Assembly (NCBI GenBank): GCA_014584345.1
Contig: JACTNB010000034.1
Location: 44,840-108,839 of the forward strand
Direction: 5' to 3'
From: Planctomycetota bacterium
GTDB taxonomy: Bacteria > Planctomycetota > Planctomycetia > Planctomycetales > Planctomycetaceae
Length of the DNA: 64,000 bases
How positions within the stretch are numbered: the stretch's first letter is position 1; the number at the start of each line of letters is the position of its first letter. This document shows, one piece after another, positions 1-8,083 of the stretch. A model generated the notes under the pieces. That model was not told the origin of the DNA, searched no databases, and worked only from the letters and a program-made list of their open reading frames with translations. The position numbers and the translations under genes were made by a program.

Positions 1-255
1 CACATGAATATCGAGGAAACCTGTCTGGCCAGTGCCCTGCGGCAGGCGGGGGAGCACCTGGGGCATGTCCACTTTGTCGATTCCAACCGACAAGCCGCTG
101 GGCGTGGACATCTGCAGTTCGGCCCCATAGCCGCTGCCCTGGTGGAGTTAGGTTATAGCGGGTATGCCTCGGCGGAGGCGTTCCCCCTTCCCGATTCCGA
201 AACGGCAGCCCGGCAGACGATCGAGACGTTCCGAAAGTATTTCCCGCGAGTTTGA
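1..255 (+). CDS. Sugar phosphate isomerase/epimerase, C-terminal part (5' truncated by window edge)
   Basis: The reading frame is open from the first base (His-Met-Asn-Ile-Glu-Glu...) and ends at TGA 253-255, so only about the last 84 residues are present. They match the end of xylose-isomerase-like TIM barrels: an HMNIEE segment following the usual metal-binding Asp, an HVHFVDSNR strand carrying a likely metal ligand His, and a final A-E-A-F strand with a likely ligand Glu. The same layout is seen in the complete homologue at 53186-54034. The Met at base 4 lies inside the conserved core and is not the true start. Substrate unknown; sugar isomerisation or epimerisation is inferred from the family. 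Confidence 0.75.
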   Translation, partial: HMNIEETCLASALRQAGEHLGHVHFVDSNRQAAGRGHLQFGPIAAALVELGYSGYASAEAFPLPDSETAARQTIETFRKYFPRV

Positions 256-341
256 GCAGGAAGTTGCCGGAATTGCTCTTGCGGGGATCCGCCCCTTTCT
301 TCTACCGTGGGCCTGCTCTATATAGTATTGCATGGAACACC

Positions 342-761
342 ATGACGAGGTTCCGTATGAAACCGACCTTGGCATTGCTCGCAGTCAGTGGATTACTCCT
401 GATCCTTCAGGGAACTTTGTTCTCGCAAACCCAGCAGAACGCCGGGGTGATCGCGCTCTCCCCGGAAGCTGTGGGCCAGACGTGTGAGATCGTATTGAAG
501 CGGAAGGAGAGACCGGCATCGGCTCCCGCGGAAACCTGTATGGGGGAGATGATTCGGTTTGATGACAAGTCCGTCGTGCTCGTCAATGCGACACGGACAA
601 CCAGGGTGTACCGAAGTGTGCCGGTACTCTCCAGCATCCCTTACGTCAAGCGGTGGTTTCGCAACACAGGCACTGGAGTCGAAACGATTACCGGAGAATT
701 GGAAGTCCGCCGGGCCGATATCGAGAGCATCACGTATCCATCGCCAGAGGGGGCAAACTAG
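342..761 (+). CDS. Small exported protein with a secretin-like motif
   Basis: A 139-residue protein if started at ATG 342. ATG 357 is also possible, and both precede a hydrophobic signal segment (TLALLAVSGLLLILQG). The frame stays open upstream to 252, but that part has no hydrophobic or conserved character. The mature part contains VPVLSSIPYVKRWFRN (about residues 90-105), which resembles the VPxLxxIPxxxxLFR signature near the end of type II/IV secretins. The protein is far too short to be a secretin and the rest is not recognised. It sits 86 bases after the isomerase gene and runs into the repeat element that follows. Export is inferred; function unknown. Confidence 0.5.
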   Translation: MTRFRMKPTLALLAVSGLLLILQGTLFSQTQQNAGVIALSPEAVGQTCEIVLKRKERPASAPAETCMGEMIRFDDKSVVLVNATRTTRVYRSVPVLSSIPYVKRWFRNTGTGVETITGELEVRRADIESITYPSPEGAN

Positions 762-1154
762 CCGCGCCCGTGAAGGAGCGGGCCACGTTCGAGTCGCATT
801 CGTGGTGATGTTGTCTACTCGTGTGGACTCCGCGTCGGACTGGGTGATTTTCAGAGTTCACCGCAGAGGTACGCGAAGGCGGAATTTCCTTGCCAAGTTT
901 CCGCAAGGTGTTTTCTCGCAATGAAATCGACAGTCGCGGCAGGGGATGAAGAAACAATACAATCCTCCGCGGACCTCCGCGGACCTCCGCGTTCTCCACG
1001 GTGAGTCTTCGATGATTTACGGAAAATGCCAGGCCTAACCCGCGCACGCGGTGGCGGACAAGCCGCCAGTGGCACACTACGGAATCCACTTGGGTGGAAT
1101 GCAACGCGTAGTTGGAAACTCGAATGTGGCCCGCTTCTTCACGGGCGCGGCTAG
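758..1154. repeat. Nested inverted-repeat element (MITE-like)
   Basis: Outer arms 758-794 and 1118-1154 are inverted copies of about 37 bases with only two mismatches, each ending in CTAG/GCCGCGCCCGTGAAG. Inner arms 858-879 and 984-1004 are a second imperfect inverted pair built on CACCGYRGAG-AACGCGGAGG. Between them a hairpin with GGCGG/CCGCC arms (1053-1067) leads into AGTGGCACAC. A 12-mer CCACTYGGGTGG occurs at 1086-1097 and again at 1204-1215. No credible coding frame spans the block, which fills the gap between the small exported protein and the HlyD-like gene. The left arm overlaps the last codons of the exported-protein gene. No transposase is present, so any mobility would be in trans. 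Confidence 0.7.
964..990. repeat. Short tandem repeat, 10-base unit
   Basis: Two perfect copies of GGACCTCCGC (971-980, 981-990) are preceded by a partial third (964-970). It lies just before the right inner arm of the surrounding inverted-repeat element and looks like slippage expansion of that arm. Confidence 0.8.
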
Positions 1155-1240
1155 TTGCGCGAATTCGTGTGACACGACAGTGTTGCCATCGCAAGGTTGA
1201 AAACCACTCGGGTGGACTAACGCATCGCGGCGGGCGTTGA

Positions 1241-2707
1241 TCAATTTGGCTCTCTTTCGAGGACTTTCAGGGTGGGCAGGCGGTATCGCAGAAGTTCATC
1301 CCTGAGCGATTGAACCCCTTCCTCGTAAACTTTCACGGGATCGCCCGATCGCAGAATATCGAGATTTGTGAGGATGATCTGGTCCCCCGGAGCGAGTGTT
1401 TCTCGCACGAGCAGGATTGATTCGACCGTCGCTACTGGTTGAATCCGCTTTTGAATCGCTTTCCCTGCCTCGACCGTGAATATCTGATCCTGATAAACGG
1501 CATCGCGCGGAACGGGGATGACGCCTGCGTGAATCGGGCCATCGATGCTGACGGTGACAAACGTCCCGGGCAGCAAGGGGACCGGGTTTTCATCGTTGTC
1601 GATGACAATATAAAGGTCGACGGTTCGGGTCTGCGAGTCGGCCAGGGGGGCGGCACGAATCACCAGGCCTTTCCATTCGACGGATTCATGCCCAGCGGAT
1701 TTCAGAGTTGCTTGGGGATAATGACCGCTGTTGATGTGAGGCACCAGCTTGAGATAATCCTGCATGGGAATTCCGACGGGAACTTCCACCTGCTTGTCGT
1801 TGGTGACGGTGACCAGGGGATCGCCCACGCGGACATATTGCCCCCGTTCGACATGCACTTCGCTGAACTGACCCGAGATGGGAGAGGTGATCGTGGTTCG
1901 ATTCAGGTCCAGGCGTGCGAGTTCGACATCGTTGCGTTGGGTGGCCAAGCGGGATTCGGCTTGTTTGATGCGGTCGGGGAGCAGGTTCAGTTCGGTTTCC
2001 ATTTGCACCATCGCATCCTCGTAGCGACGGAGGTCGAGTTCGGCTGTGGTTAAATTGCTCTGGCTGAGTACATTCTGCTGGACCAGTCCCTTGATGCGAT
2101 TGTACTCCTTGCTGAACTCGGCGTAATTCTGCTCCTGGATTTTGAAACGTCGCTGGAGATTGAGTTTTTCCTGTTCGAGCCGAGACAGTTCCGCTTGGGC
2201 TTCTTGGGCCATGCTTTCCGCTCGATCGAGTTTTTCCCGATAGGTCAGTGGATCAATCCGCAGAATGACATCGCCTTCCTGGCGTTTGGAAAGTCCCGTC
2301 TCGGTTGTCGAGACCTGTGTGGCACGGATGGAATGGCCGATTTTCAGTGGCTCGATGGTTTCGATGACTTCCCCCGCAACCTGGGCGGATAAGACGACGG
2401 ACTGCATTGCCCGCGCAGTTCCAAAGCCGGTAATCAACTCCTGGACGGTCATGCGTTCCGTGACGTACGCCTGAACGGCATGCACTCGGGTTACGGGCTC
2501 CACCCGCTTGGGAGCCTGTTTCAGGGAGGCAATAAACCGCGAAGCGGAGTAACACAGCCCGGAAATCACGGCGATTATCAGCAGGGACAGCAATCCCTTG
2601 CGGAGGTGGTTGGAAGGGGGGCGTCGCATTCCGACGGGCGAAGCCTTGCTCTTCTCGGCCCCTTCGCGGGAACGGTGGACCTCAAGGGTGGGATTGATTT
2701 GCTCCAC
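1241..2707 (-). CDS. HlyD-family efflux periplasmic adaptor subunit
   Basis: A 488-residue membrane-fusion protein from a GTG start; an AAGGTAA lies upstream, and ATG 2629 is an alternative. There is one N-terminal transmembrane helix (about residues 38-58, LLSLLIIAVISGLCYSASRF). A biotinyl-lipoyl-like barrel half follows (about 95-150, QVAGEVIE). Next comes a long Glu/Gln/Arg-rich coiled-coil hairpin (about 160-265), the second lipoyl half (RTTITSPISGQFSEVHVERGQYV) and beta-barrel domains. Such adaptors bridge an inner-membrane RND or ABC pump to an outer-membrane channel, but no pump gene adjoins it here. It is divergent from the TrmH-type gene across 110 bases. Confidence 0.85.
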   Translation of the reverse strand: MEQINPTLEVHRSREGAEKSKASPVGMRRPPSNHLRKGLLSLLIIAVISGLCYSASRFIASLKQAPKRVEPVTRVHAVQAYVTERMTVQELITGFGTARAMQSVVLSAQVAGEVIETIEPLKIGHSIRATQVSTTETGLSKRQEGDVILRIDPLTYREKLDRAESMAQEAQAELSRLEQEKLNLQRRFKIQEQNYAEFSKEYNRIKGLVQQNVLSQSNLTTAELDLRRYEDAMVQMETELNLLPDRIKQAESRLATQRNDVELARLDLNRTTITSPISGQFSEVHVERGQYVRVGDPLVTVTNDKQVEVPVGIPMQDYLKLVPHINSGHYPQATLKSAGHESVEWKGLVIRAAPLADSQTRTVDLYIVIDNDENPVPLLPGTFVTVSIDGPIHAGVIPVPRDAVYQDQIFTVEAGKAIQKRIQPVATVESILLVRETLAPGDQIILTNLDILRSGDPVKVYEEGVQSLRDELLRYRLPTLKVLEREPN

Positions 2708-2817
2708 TTTACAGTTACCTTATGTAAAGAAAAAAAATCAGGTTGCCTGCCTGGTAACCAGAGGGCCGTCGCACTGTCCGGGCCTGCAATCCAGCGGATA
2801 AATGATGCGGTATCCAT

Positions 2818-3735
2818 ATGTCTGTCGAGAAGATTGAGCATCTCGAAGATCCTAGACTCACGCAGTATCGGGATATTCGTAATAAAAGTCACTATCGAAC
2901 GACAGGATATTTCGTCGCTGAAGGCTGGCGTGTTGTCGAACGGATGTTGAATTCTCCCCTCACGGTCCAATCAATACTTGTCAGCGAACGCCGTGCCGAT
3001 TTGATGCTCCCCCGGTTTGCCGACCGGGCTGAGGTGTACGTCCTTCCCGATGCCCTGGCACGTGAACTGGTCGGATATAACTTTCATGCGGGTGTTTTAG
3101 GTGTCGGCTTGCGTCCCGGCAATCCTGCCTTGCGGGATATGCTGTCCAGCACGGCCTGCCAGCCGTTGATCGTTTGTTGTCCCCATCTAACCGGCCCGGA
3201 CAATCTGGGTTCCCTGATTCGGCTTTCCTCGGGATTTGGCGTTTCGGGAATTTTACTGGGTCCAGGCTCCGTGGATCCCTACCTGCGGCGGTGCGTGCGG
3301 GTTTCGATGGGGACAATTTTTCAACTTCCGATCCGAATTTCGCCCGAATTGCGGAGTGATCTGCTGACGCTACGGGAAGACTTTCAATACAGGCTGCTGG
3401 CGGCGGAAAAAACGGAGACTTCCCGTCCCCTGAGGGAATATCACCATTCAGAGCATATAAATCACCCTCGCGTGTTGTTGTTGGGAAACGAAGCGGAAGG
3501 TCTCGATGAATGCTGGTTGGAACTGGTCGAGAGTATTTATCATATTCCCATGGCCTCGGGCGTCGAGTCCTTGAATATTACCCATGCCGCCGGAATCTTT
3601 TTGTACGAAATGACACATCATCGAGAGGATCGTCGCCGATTACTCCTTGACGATAATCACCTGTCCGTTGGAGAGGCTGGCGGTGAGATGATCGATCTGC
3701 CAGGTCCCCTCGATCATCCTCCCACGGACCAGTAG
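2818..3735 (+). CDS. TrmH-family (SpoU) RNA 2'-O-methyltransferase
   Basis: A 305-residue SAM-dependent ribose methylase for rRNA or tRNA. The N-terminus carries the substrate-binding domain (GYFVAEGWRVVERML, about residues 32-46). The SPOUT knot motifs follow: motif 1 around TGPDNLGSLIRLSSGFG (about 125-141), motif 2 LLLGNEAEGLDE (about 222-233) and motif 3 PMASGVESLNITHAAGIFLYE (about 244-264). The last 35 residues go beyond the usual end of the family and are antisense to the end of the Coa1-like gene. Target nucleotide cannot be predicted from sequence. Confidence 0.88.
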   Translation: MSVEKIEHLEDPRLTQYRDIRNKSHYRTTGYFVAEGWRVVERMLNSPLTVQSILVSERRADLMLPRFADRAEVYVLPDALARELVGYNFHAGVLGVGLRPGNPALRDMLSSTACQPLIVCCPHLTGPDNLGSLIRLSSGFGVSGILLGPGSVDPYLRRCVRVSMGTIFQLPIRISPELRSDLLTLREDFQYRLLAAEKTETSRPLREYHHSEHINHPRVLLLGNEAEGLDECWLELVESIYHIPMASGVESLNITHAAGIFLYEMTHHREDRRRLLLDDNHLSVGEAGGEMIDLPGPLDHPPTDQ

Positions 3736-4074
3736 CCGACCGTCTCCCGTAGGTCCTGAAACGGGGATTTCCACGTCGGCCGAGCCGTTTTCGTTCTCCT
3801 CGTCGACTTGAATATTTCCCTTGGTGATAAATCCGCCCGTCACAGGCTGGCCGATCGCCTGGCGGATTTGTGCATTCTCGCCCGCCAGAGTCAACGCCTG
3901 TTGATAAAAGGGATGTGCCCGAACACCATTCAAGGCACTGACGTAAATCAGTCCCACGAACCCGGCACAGATGGAAAGCATGAGCGCCAGGACGATGGGG
4001 ACCATCATCAATTTATGCTTCCAGGCCCAGTCGAAGAAATCTTCGGAGGGGGGGGAATTCGTCGGTACAGTCAC
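3640..4074 (-). CDS. Coa1/Tim21-like membrane-anchored protein
   Basis: A 144-residue protein from a GTG start preceded by a strong GGAGGAG site. A short cytoplasmic N-terminus is followed by one transmembrane helix (about residues 23-47). The soluble domain has the pattern of the cytochrome oxidase assembly Coa1 family: an amphipathic helix (HPFYQQALTLAGENAQIRQAIG), a Gly-Pro turn, beta strands with the IPVSGPTGDGRLLVRG element, and a terminal GTWQIDHLTASL strand. No oxidase genes are nearby, so a role in oxidase assembly is only suggested. Its 3' end overlaps the convergent TrmH-type gene by 96 bases. Confidence 0.6.
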   Translation of the reverse strand: MTVPTNSPPSEDFFDWAWKHKLMMVPIVLALMLSICAGFVGLIYVSALNGVRAHPFYQQALTLAGENAQIRQAIGQPVTGGFITKGNIQVDEENENGSADVEIPVSGPTGDGRLLVRGRMIEGTWQIDHLTASLSNGQVIIVKE

Positions 4075-4188
4075 GTCGGGCTCCTCCAGACATCGAGGGA
4101 TAATTATTCGATGATTCGTGTTGGGTTCTCAGTGATTGCAGGCGAAAGTTCGCCCGCCAGAGACAAATAATCCGAAGACCGGAACGGG

Positions 4189-4692
4189 CTAATGGGCCGG
4201 GGTCGATGTTCCCTGCAGAGTCAGGACTATCCGTCGCGAGCCGCCCCGCTCGCGATGTTCGCCGAGATAAATTCCCTGCCAGGTTCCGAGCAACAATTCG
4301 CCCCGATGAACCGGAACGGACAGACTGGCCCCCAGCAGCGAGGCCTTTACATGCGCGGGCATGTCATCGGGACCTTCGCAGGTATGGACATAAGGAAAGG
4401 ACTCGGGTGCGATGGCGTGCAGCGATGCTTCCAGATCCACGCGGACATCCGGGTCGGCATTTTCGTTGATTGTCAACGATGCCGACGTATGCAGAATGAA
4501 GACATGCAACAGCCCTGTTTCCATTTGCCTCAACTCGGGCAGGGCAGTGAGAATTTCGCGGGTGATCAGATGAAATCCGCGCGAGCGGGGGGAGAGGGAC
4601 ATCTGTTTTTGCAACCATATCTGACCATTCACTTCTGAAACGCTCCTTCCGACCAATGCCTGGTGTTTCTCGCAAGACGCGGGGACTGTCAT
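4189..4692 (-). CDS. YjbQ family protein (UPF0047)
   Basis: A 167-residue member of the YjbQ/UPF0047 family, whose members have been linked to thiamin phosphate synthase-like activity. Conserved elements are HTSASLTINENAD in the middle and GTWQGIYLGEHRERGGSRR near the C-terminus. The start is fixed by the neighbour: the ATG overlaps the aroC stop codon as ATGA (4689-4692), a classical coupling arrangement, although the frame stays open to 4722. Compared with the usual length of about 140 residues it carries an N-terminal extension of roughly 25 residues. Metabolic role uncertain. Confidence 0.85.
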   Translation of the reverse strand: MTVPASCEKHQALVGRSVSEVNGQIWLQKQMSLSPRSRGFHLITREILTALPELRQMETGLLHVFILHTSASLTINENADPDVRVDLEASLHAIAPESFPYVHTCEGPDDMPAHVKASLLGASLSVPVHRGELLLGTWQGIYLGEHRERGGSRRIVLTLQGTSTPAH

Positions 4693-5822
4693 TGTCCGGG
4701 ATGATCTGGATTTCCCGCGCATTGAGCCCGCCAGCGGAGCCAGTGATCGGCCAGTGTGATGGCGACCATGGCCTCCGCCATCGGAATAAATCGGGGTAGC
4801 AGGCAGGGATCGTGTCGCCCGCGGGTGCTGACGGTGGTCGGCTCTCCCGCGCGATTCACCGTCGGCTGCTCAATCGGCAGGGAACTGGTCGGCTTGACCG
4901 CGGCCCGCAATACAATGGGCAAGCCCGTTGTGATGCCTCCCAGCATGCCGCCGTGCCGATTGGTCTGGGTGGTGATTTGCCCCGATTTCTCGCCTGGCAC
5001 GAAATAATCGTTATTTTGACTGCCGCGCATACTGGCACAGCCGAAACCGATGCCGTATTCCACGCCGAGCACGGCAGGCAGGCTGAACAAGGCCTTGGCG
5101 AGATCGGCCTTGAGTTTGTCGAACACCGGTTCTCCCCAGCCGGCGGGGACCCCGGTGGCAACAATTTCGGCGGCCCCTCCGATGGAATCGCCCTGTTTGC
5201 GCACCTGTTCGATGAGATCGATCATGCGGGCGGCTGCAGCGGTGTCGGGGCAGCGGACGATGTTGGGCGAGCCATCGGGGAGTGTTTCCACGCGTGCCTG
5301 GGTGATCTGCTCGGGGGCATCGATGGCAGCGACGATATCCCCCACCTGCACGACATACCCCGTGATCCTTACGCCACACTGTTCGGCCAGCAGCTTTTTG
5401 GCGACAGCCCCCGCGGCAACCCGTGCCGTGGTTTCACGCGCGCTAGAACGTCCTCCCCCGCGGAAATCGCGGAAGCCGTATTTGGCGTCGAAGGAATAAT
5501 CGGCATGTCCGGGCCGGTAGACGTCCCGGATGTTGCCATAGTCCTTGCTGCGTTGATCCTCGTTGGGGATGAAAATCGCGAGCGCGGTGCCGGTGGTCCG
5601 CCCTTCAAACACTCCCGAAAGAATCTGGGGGCGATCGGATTCCTTGCGCTGCGTGACAATTTTGCTTTGACCCGGGCGGCGGCGGTCCAAATCTGCCTGC
5701 AAGTCCGCTTCCTGCAATTCCAGTCCGGGAGGAACGCCATCGATAATGACCACGTTCCCCGGTCCGTGGCTTTCGCCGGCCGTGGTGATGCGAAATGCCT
5801 GCCCATACGAATTTCCAGCCAT
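4689..5822 (-). CDS. aroC: Chorismate synthase
   Basis: This enzyme converts 5-enolpyruvylshikimate 3-phosphate to chorismate, the last step of the shikimate pathway, using reduced FMN. The 377 residues are full length for the family. Hallmarks are the N-terminal TAGESHGPGNVVIIDG, the DLDRRRPGQSKIVTQRKESD block, the RPGHADYSFDAKYGFRDFRGGGRSSARET region that forms the flavin and substrate site, and the GGITTGLPIVLRAAVKPTSS block. A GAGAAGG site precedes the ATG. It is the first gene of a two-gene unit with yjbQ through a four-base stop/start overlap. Confidence 0.97.
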   Translation of the reverse strand: MAGNSYGQAFRITTAGESHGPGNVVIIDGVPPGLELQEADLQADLDRRRPGQSKIVTQRKESDRPQILSGVFEGRTTGTALAIFIPNEDQRSKDYGNIRDVYRPGHADYSFDAKYGFRDFRGGGRSSARETTARVAAGAVAKKLLAEQCGVRITGYVVQVGDIVAAIDAPEQITQARVETLPDGSPNIVRCPDTAAAARMIDLIEQVRKQGDSIGGAAEIVATGVPAGWGEPVFDKLKADLAKALFSLPAVLGVEYGIGFGCASMRGSQNNDYFVPGEKSGQITTQTNRHGGMLGGITTGLPIVLRAAVKPTSSLPIEQPTVNRAGEPTTVSTRGRHDPCLLPRFIPMAEAMVAITLADHWLRWRAQCAGNPDHPGQ

Positions 5823-6143
5823 CTATCGCCTTCTCTCTGCGGAAGTAAGTCTGTCGCGCTGCCCTTGGAGGCTCGGCATCGGGGGATCACCGCAACGCCT
5901 ATTTCTCTATTCTAACGAACGCATTCGCGGGAACCAGCCGACAAACCCTCGTGTCCGCTTGACGTTCCGAATTAAACACGGACAATCCGAGACGAACAGT
6001 ATGCGGGGCGATTCCATGCCGAAAATCGAATTGGCAAGGAAAACTGGTAGAGAATCGGCCCCGATTGTTCAGACAGATGTACCCTGGGTTTACGCCGCAA
6101 ATGTGGCTGTTTTGCGAGTAATTACTGAAACGGACCTATTCTT
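5823..6143. other. Divergent intergenic region between aroC and the aminotransferase gene
   Basis: 321 bases with no convincing gene; the frames that cross it are shadows of aroC. A weak sigma70-like pair (TTGACG 5959-5964, GACAAT 5981-5986, 16-base spacer) points toward the aminotransferase gene with a leader of about 150 bases. No riboswitch or attenuator-like hairpin was recognised. Confidence 0.3.
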
Positions 6144-7334
6144 ATGCAATTCTCACCTGCTGTCTCCGCCTTGCAACCCTCCGCCACGATTGCAGCCGCT
6201 ACCAAGGCCAAGGAACTGAAAGCCCAGGGAAAAACGATCTACGAATTCACGTTGGGGGAACCCGACTTCAACACTCCGCTGCACATTCGTCAGGCTGCGA
6301 TCGAGGCGATGAACGCGGGGAAGACTCATTACACGGCTGCCGGGGGAATTCCCGAACTGCGGAAGGCGGTGTGTACCGCTGCCCAGCGGGATTACGGCAT
6401 TTCCATCGAACCGCAGAACGTCATTATTTCGAATGGCGCCAAGCACTCGATTCATAACGTGTTATGCGCGGTCTGTTGCCCTGGCGATGAAGTGCTGATT
6501 CCCACGCCTTACTGGGTGAGTTACAGCGCGCTGGTGGAGCTTGCCGGCGGGATCCCGATCCTGGTGGATGCGACCGAAGCACAAGGGTTCCTGCCATCTG
6601 TTGAGCAGATAGCAGCCCAGGTGACCCCGCGCACCAAGTTGATCATGCTCAACAGTCCCTGTAACCCGACGGGAGTGGTGTTTCCGGTTGATTTACTGCG
6701 GCAGATAGGTGAACTGGCGGTCCGACAGAACTTCTACATTCTTTCCGATGAAATTTACGACAAACTGATTTATCCCGGTTGGGAAACCTGTTGCATGTTG
6801 ACGCTGGGGGACGAAATTGCGTCGCGCACCATCGTGATTAACGGCGTCAGTAAAGCGTATGCGATGACGGGCTGGCGCATTGGCTGGACGATAGGCGAAC
6901 CGGCGTTGATCAAGGCGATCGATAAACTGCAAAGCCAGCAAACTTCCAATCCCTGCAGCATCAGTCAGTACGCGGCCCTGGCCGCCTTGACGGGGCCTCA
7001 GGATTGCGTGGCGGAAATGCTCACGGAATTCAACAAGCGGCGGGAATACGTTGTCCGTCGCTTCCGGGATATTTCGGGAGTCAGTTTCGTGGAACCGGGG
7101 GGAGCCTTTTATCTCTTCTTCAACGTGCAATCGTACTTCAACAAACCGTTGCAAGGGGGCGTGCAGGTTTCCAATGCAACCGATTTCTGCACGGCACTGC
7201 TGGAACAGGCCCAGGTGGCATTGGTCACGGGGGATGCCTTCGGAGCGGAAGGATACGTGAGGTTGTCGTTCGCCACGGATATGGAAACCCTGCGGGTCGG
7301 CATCGATCGATTGGCGGAGTTTTTGCAGGGGTAG
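6144..7334 (+). CDS. Class I pyridoxal-phosphate aminotransferase, aspartate aminotransferase type
   Basis: 396 residues, normal for subgroup Igamma aspartate/prephenate aminotransferases, which transfer an amino group between aspartate and 2-oxoglutarate. Visible signatures are FTLGEPDFNTP (substrate arm), HYTAAGGIPELRKAV, the SNGAKHSIHN cofactor-phosphate loop, NSPCNPTGVVF, the LSDEIYDKLIYPG strand with the PLP-contacting Asp and Tyr, and the lysine motif NGVSKAYAMTGWRIGW, whose Lys would form the Schiff base. It is monocistronic and divergent from aroC. It might serve prephenate amination as well as aspartate synthesis; sequence alone does not decide. Confidence 0.92.
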   Translation: MQFSPAVSALQPSATIAAATKAKELKAQGKTIYEFTLGEPDFNTPLHIRQAAIEAMNAGKTHYTAAGGIPELRKAVCTAAQRDYGISIEPQNVIISNGAKHSIHNVLCAVCCPGDEVLIPTPYWVSYSALVELAGGIPILVDATEAQGFLPSVEQIAAQVTPRTKLIMLNSPCNPTGVVFPVDLLRQIGELAVRQNFYILSDEIYDKLIYPGWETCCMLTLGDEIASRTIVINGVSKAYAMTGWRIGWTIGEPALIKAIDKLQSQQTSNPCSISQYAALAALTGPQDCVAEMLTEFNKRREYVVRRFRDISGVSFVEPGGAFYLFFNVQSYFNKPLQGGVQVSNATDFCTALLEQAQVALVTGDAFGAEGYVRLSFATDMETLRVGIDRLAEFLQG

Positions 7335-7348
7335 GCGTTGGGGGGGAT

Positions 7349-7822
7349 TTAGCCGGCTCCGGGATGGATCCAATCGCTTCCACCATCGGCCCAGTATTCC
7401 TTTTTCCAGATGGGGACGGATTGCTTGATCCGCGTCATCATTTCGGCGGCGGCTTCAAAGGCGGCCTGCCGATGCGGGGAGGCAACGGCCATGGCAATCG
7501 CGATATCGCCTAGCTCCAACGGTCCCAGTCGATGCACCACGCACACCCGTTTCAAGGGCCACTCGCGGAAAGCGGATTCAACGATTTGCCGGAGTTCCGA
7601 CAGCGCCATTTCGGGAAAGGCCTCGTATTCCAGCGAGAGGGTTTGTTTTTCGAGGGTGAATTCCCGAACGGTTCCCAAAAACGCGACCACGGCACCAGCG
7701 TCGCGCGTGCGTACCTGTTCGATCACGGTACTGTAATCGATCACGTTTCGCGTCAGGGCCAATTCGTAAGAGGGGCTTGTCTGGCGATAGGCAAGGCTGT
7801 TTTCTTCCGAAGGATTGATCAC
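7349..7822 (-). CDS. moaE: Molybdopterin synthase catalytic subunit
   Basis: The large subunit of molybdopterin synthase inserts two sulfurs, donated by thiocarboxylated MoaD, into cyclic pyranopterin phosphate. The 157-residue protein shows GAVVAFLGTVREF near the N-terminus, a VVHRLGPLELGDIAIAMAVASPHR core and the catalytic RIKQSVPIWKKEYW segment containing the two active-site lysines of the family. The start is probably GTG, three bases after the moaD stop. It is the last gene of a tight three-gene unit with moaD and the FAD/Fe-S dehydrogenase. Confidence 0.94.
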   Translation of the reverse strand: MINPSEENSLAYRQTSPSYELALTRNVIDYSTVIEQVRTRDAGAVVAFLGTVREFTLEKQTLSLEYEAFPEMALSELRQIVESAFREWPLKRVCVVHRLGPLELGDIAIAMAVASPHRQAAFEAAAEMMTRIKQSVPIWKKEYWADGGSDWIHPGAG

Positions 7823-7825
7823 GGT

Positions 7826-8083
7826 TCAGCCTCCACTCACGGGGGGAAAGCAGGCCAGTTCGTCGGCTGACTCGATGACGTCTTCTTCGCGGGCGTATTG
7901 TCCGTTGCGAGCGATCAAAACGGGCAGCCGTTCCCGCAGAATATCCGGAAAACGTGCCTCCAACAGTCCACGAAATTCACCGATGGTCGCCCCGGAGGGT
8001 ATTTCCCAGATCAGTTGATCCGTACCTGTAATTTCCCGCAATCGGGCAAAACAGCGAACGCTGATTTTCAGAGGTGCAGTCAT
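7826..8083 (-). CDS. moaD: Molybdopterin synthase sulfur carrier subunit
   Basis: 85 residues with a ubiquitin-like fold and the obligatory C-terminal Gly-Gly (PPVSGG), which is adenylated and thiocarboxylated before sulfur transfer to the pterin. The sequence also has the ARNGQYAREEDVIESADELACFPP tail pattern of the family. Its ATG directly abuts the TAA of the upstream dehydrogenase gene (8081-8086), and moaE follows after three bases, so the three are almost certainly co-translated. The activating E1-like MoeB is not in the immediate neighbourhood. Confidence 0.94.
   Translation of the reverse strand: MTAPLKISVRCFARLREITGTDQLIWEIPSGATIGEFRGLLEARFPDILRERLPVLIARNGQYAREEDVIESADELACFPPVSGG

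Noticed and set aside
964..990. Tandem GGACCTCCGC units as a possible CRISPR
   Set aside because: Ten-base direct repeats without spacers; simple slippage repeat.
4812..5915. 367-residue open frame on the plus strand
   Set aside because: Antisense shadow of aroC; composition and lack of motifs argue against a gene.
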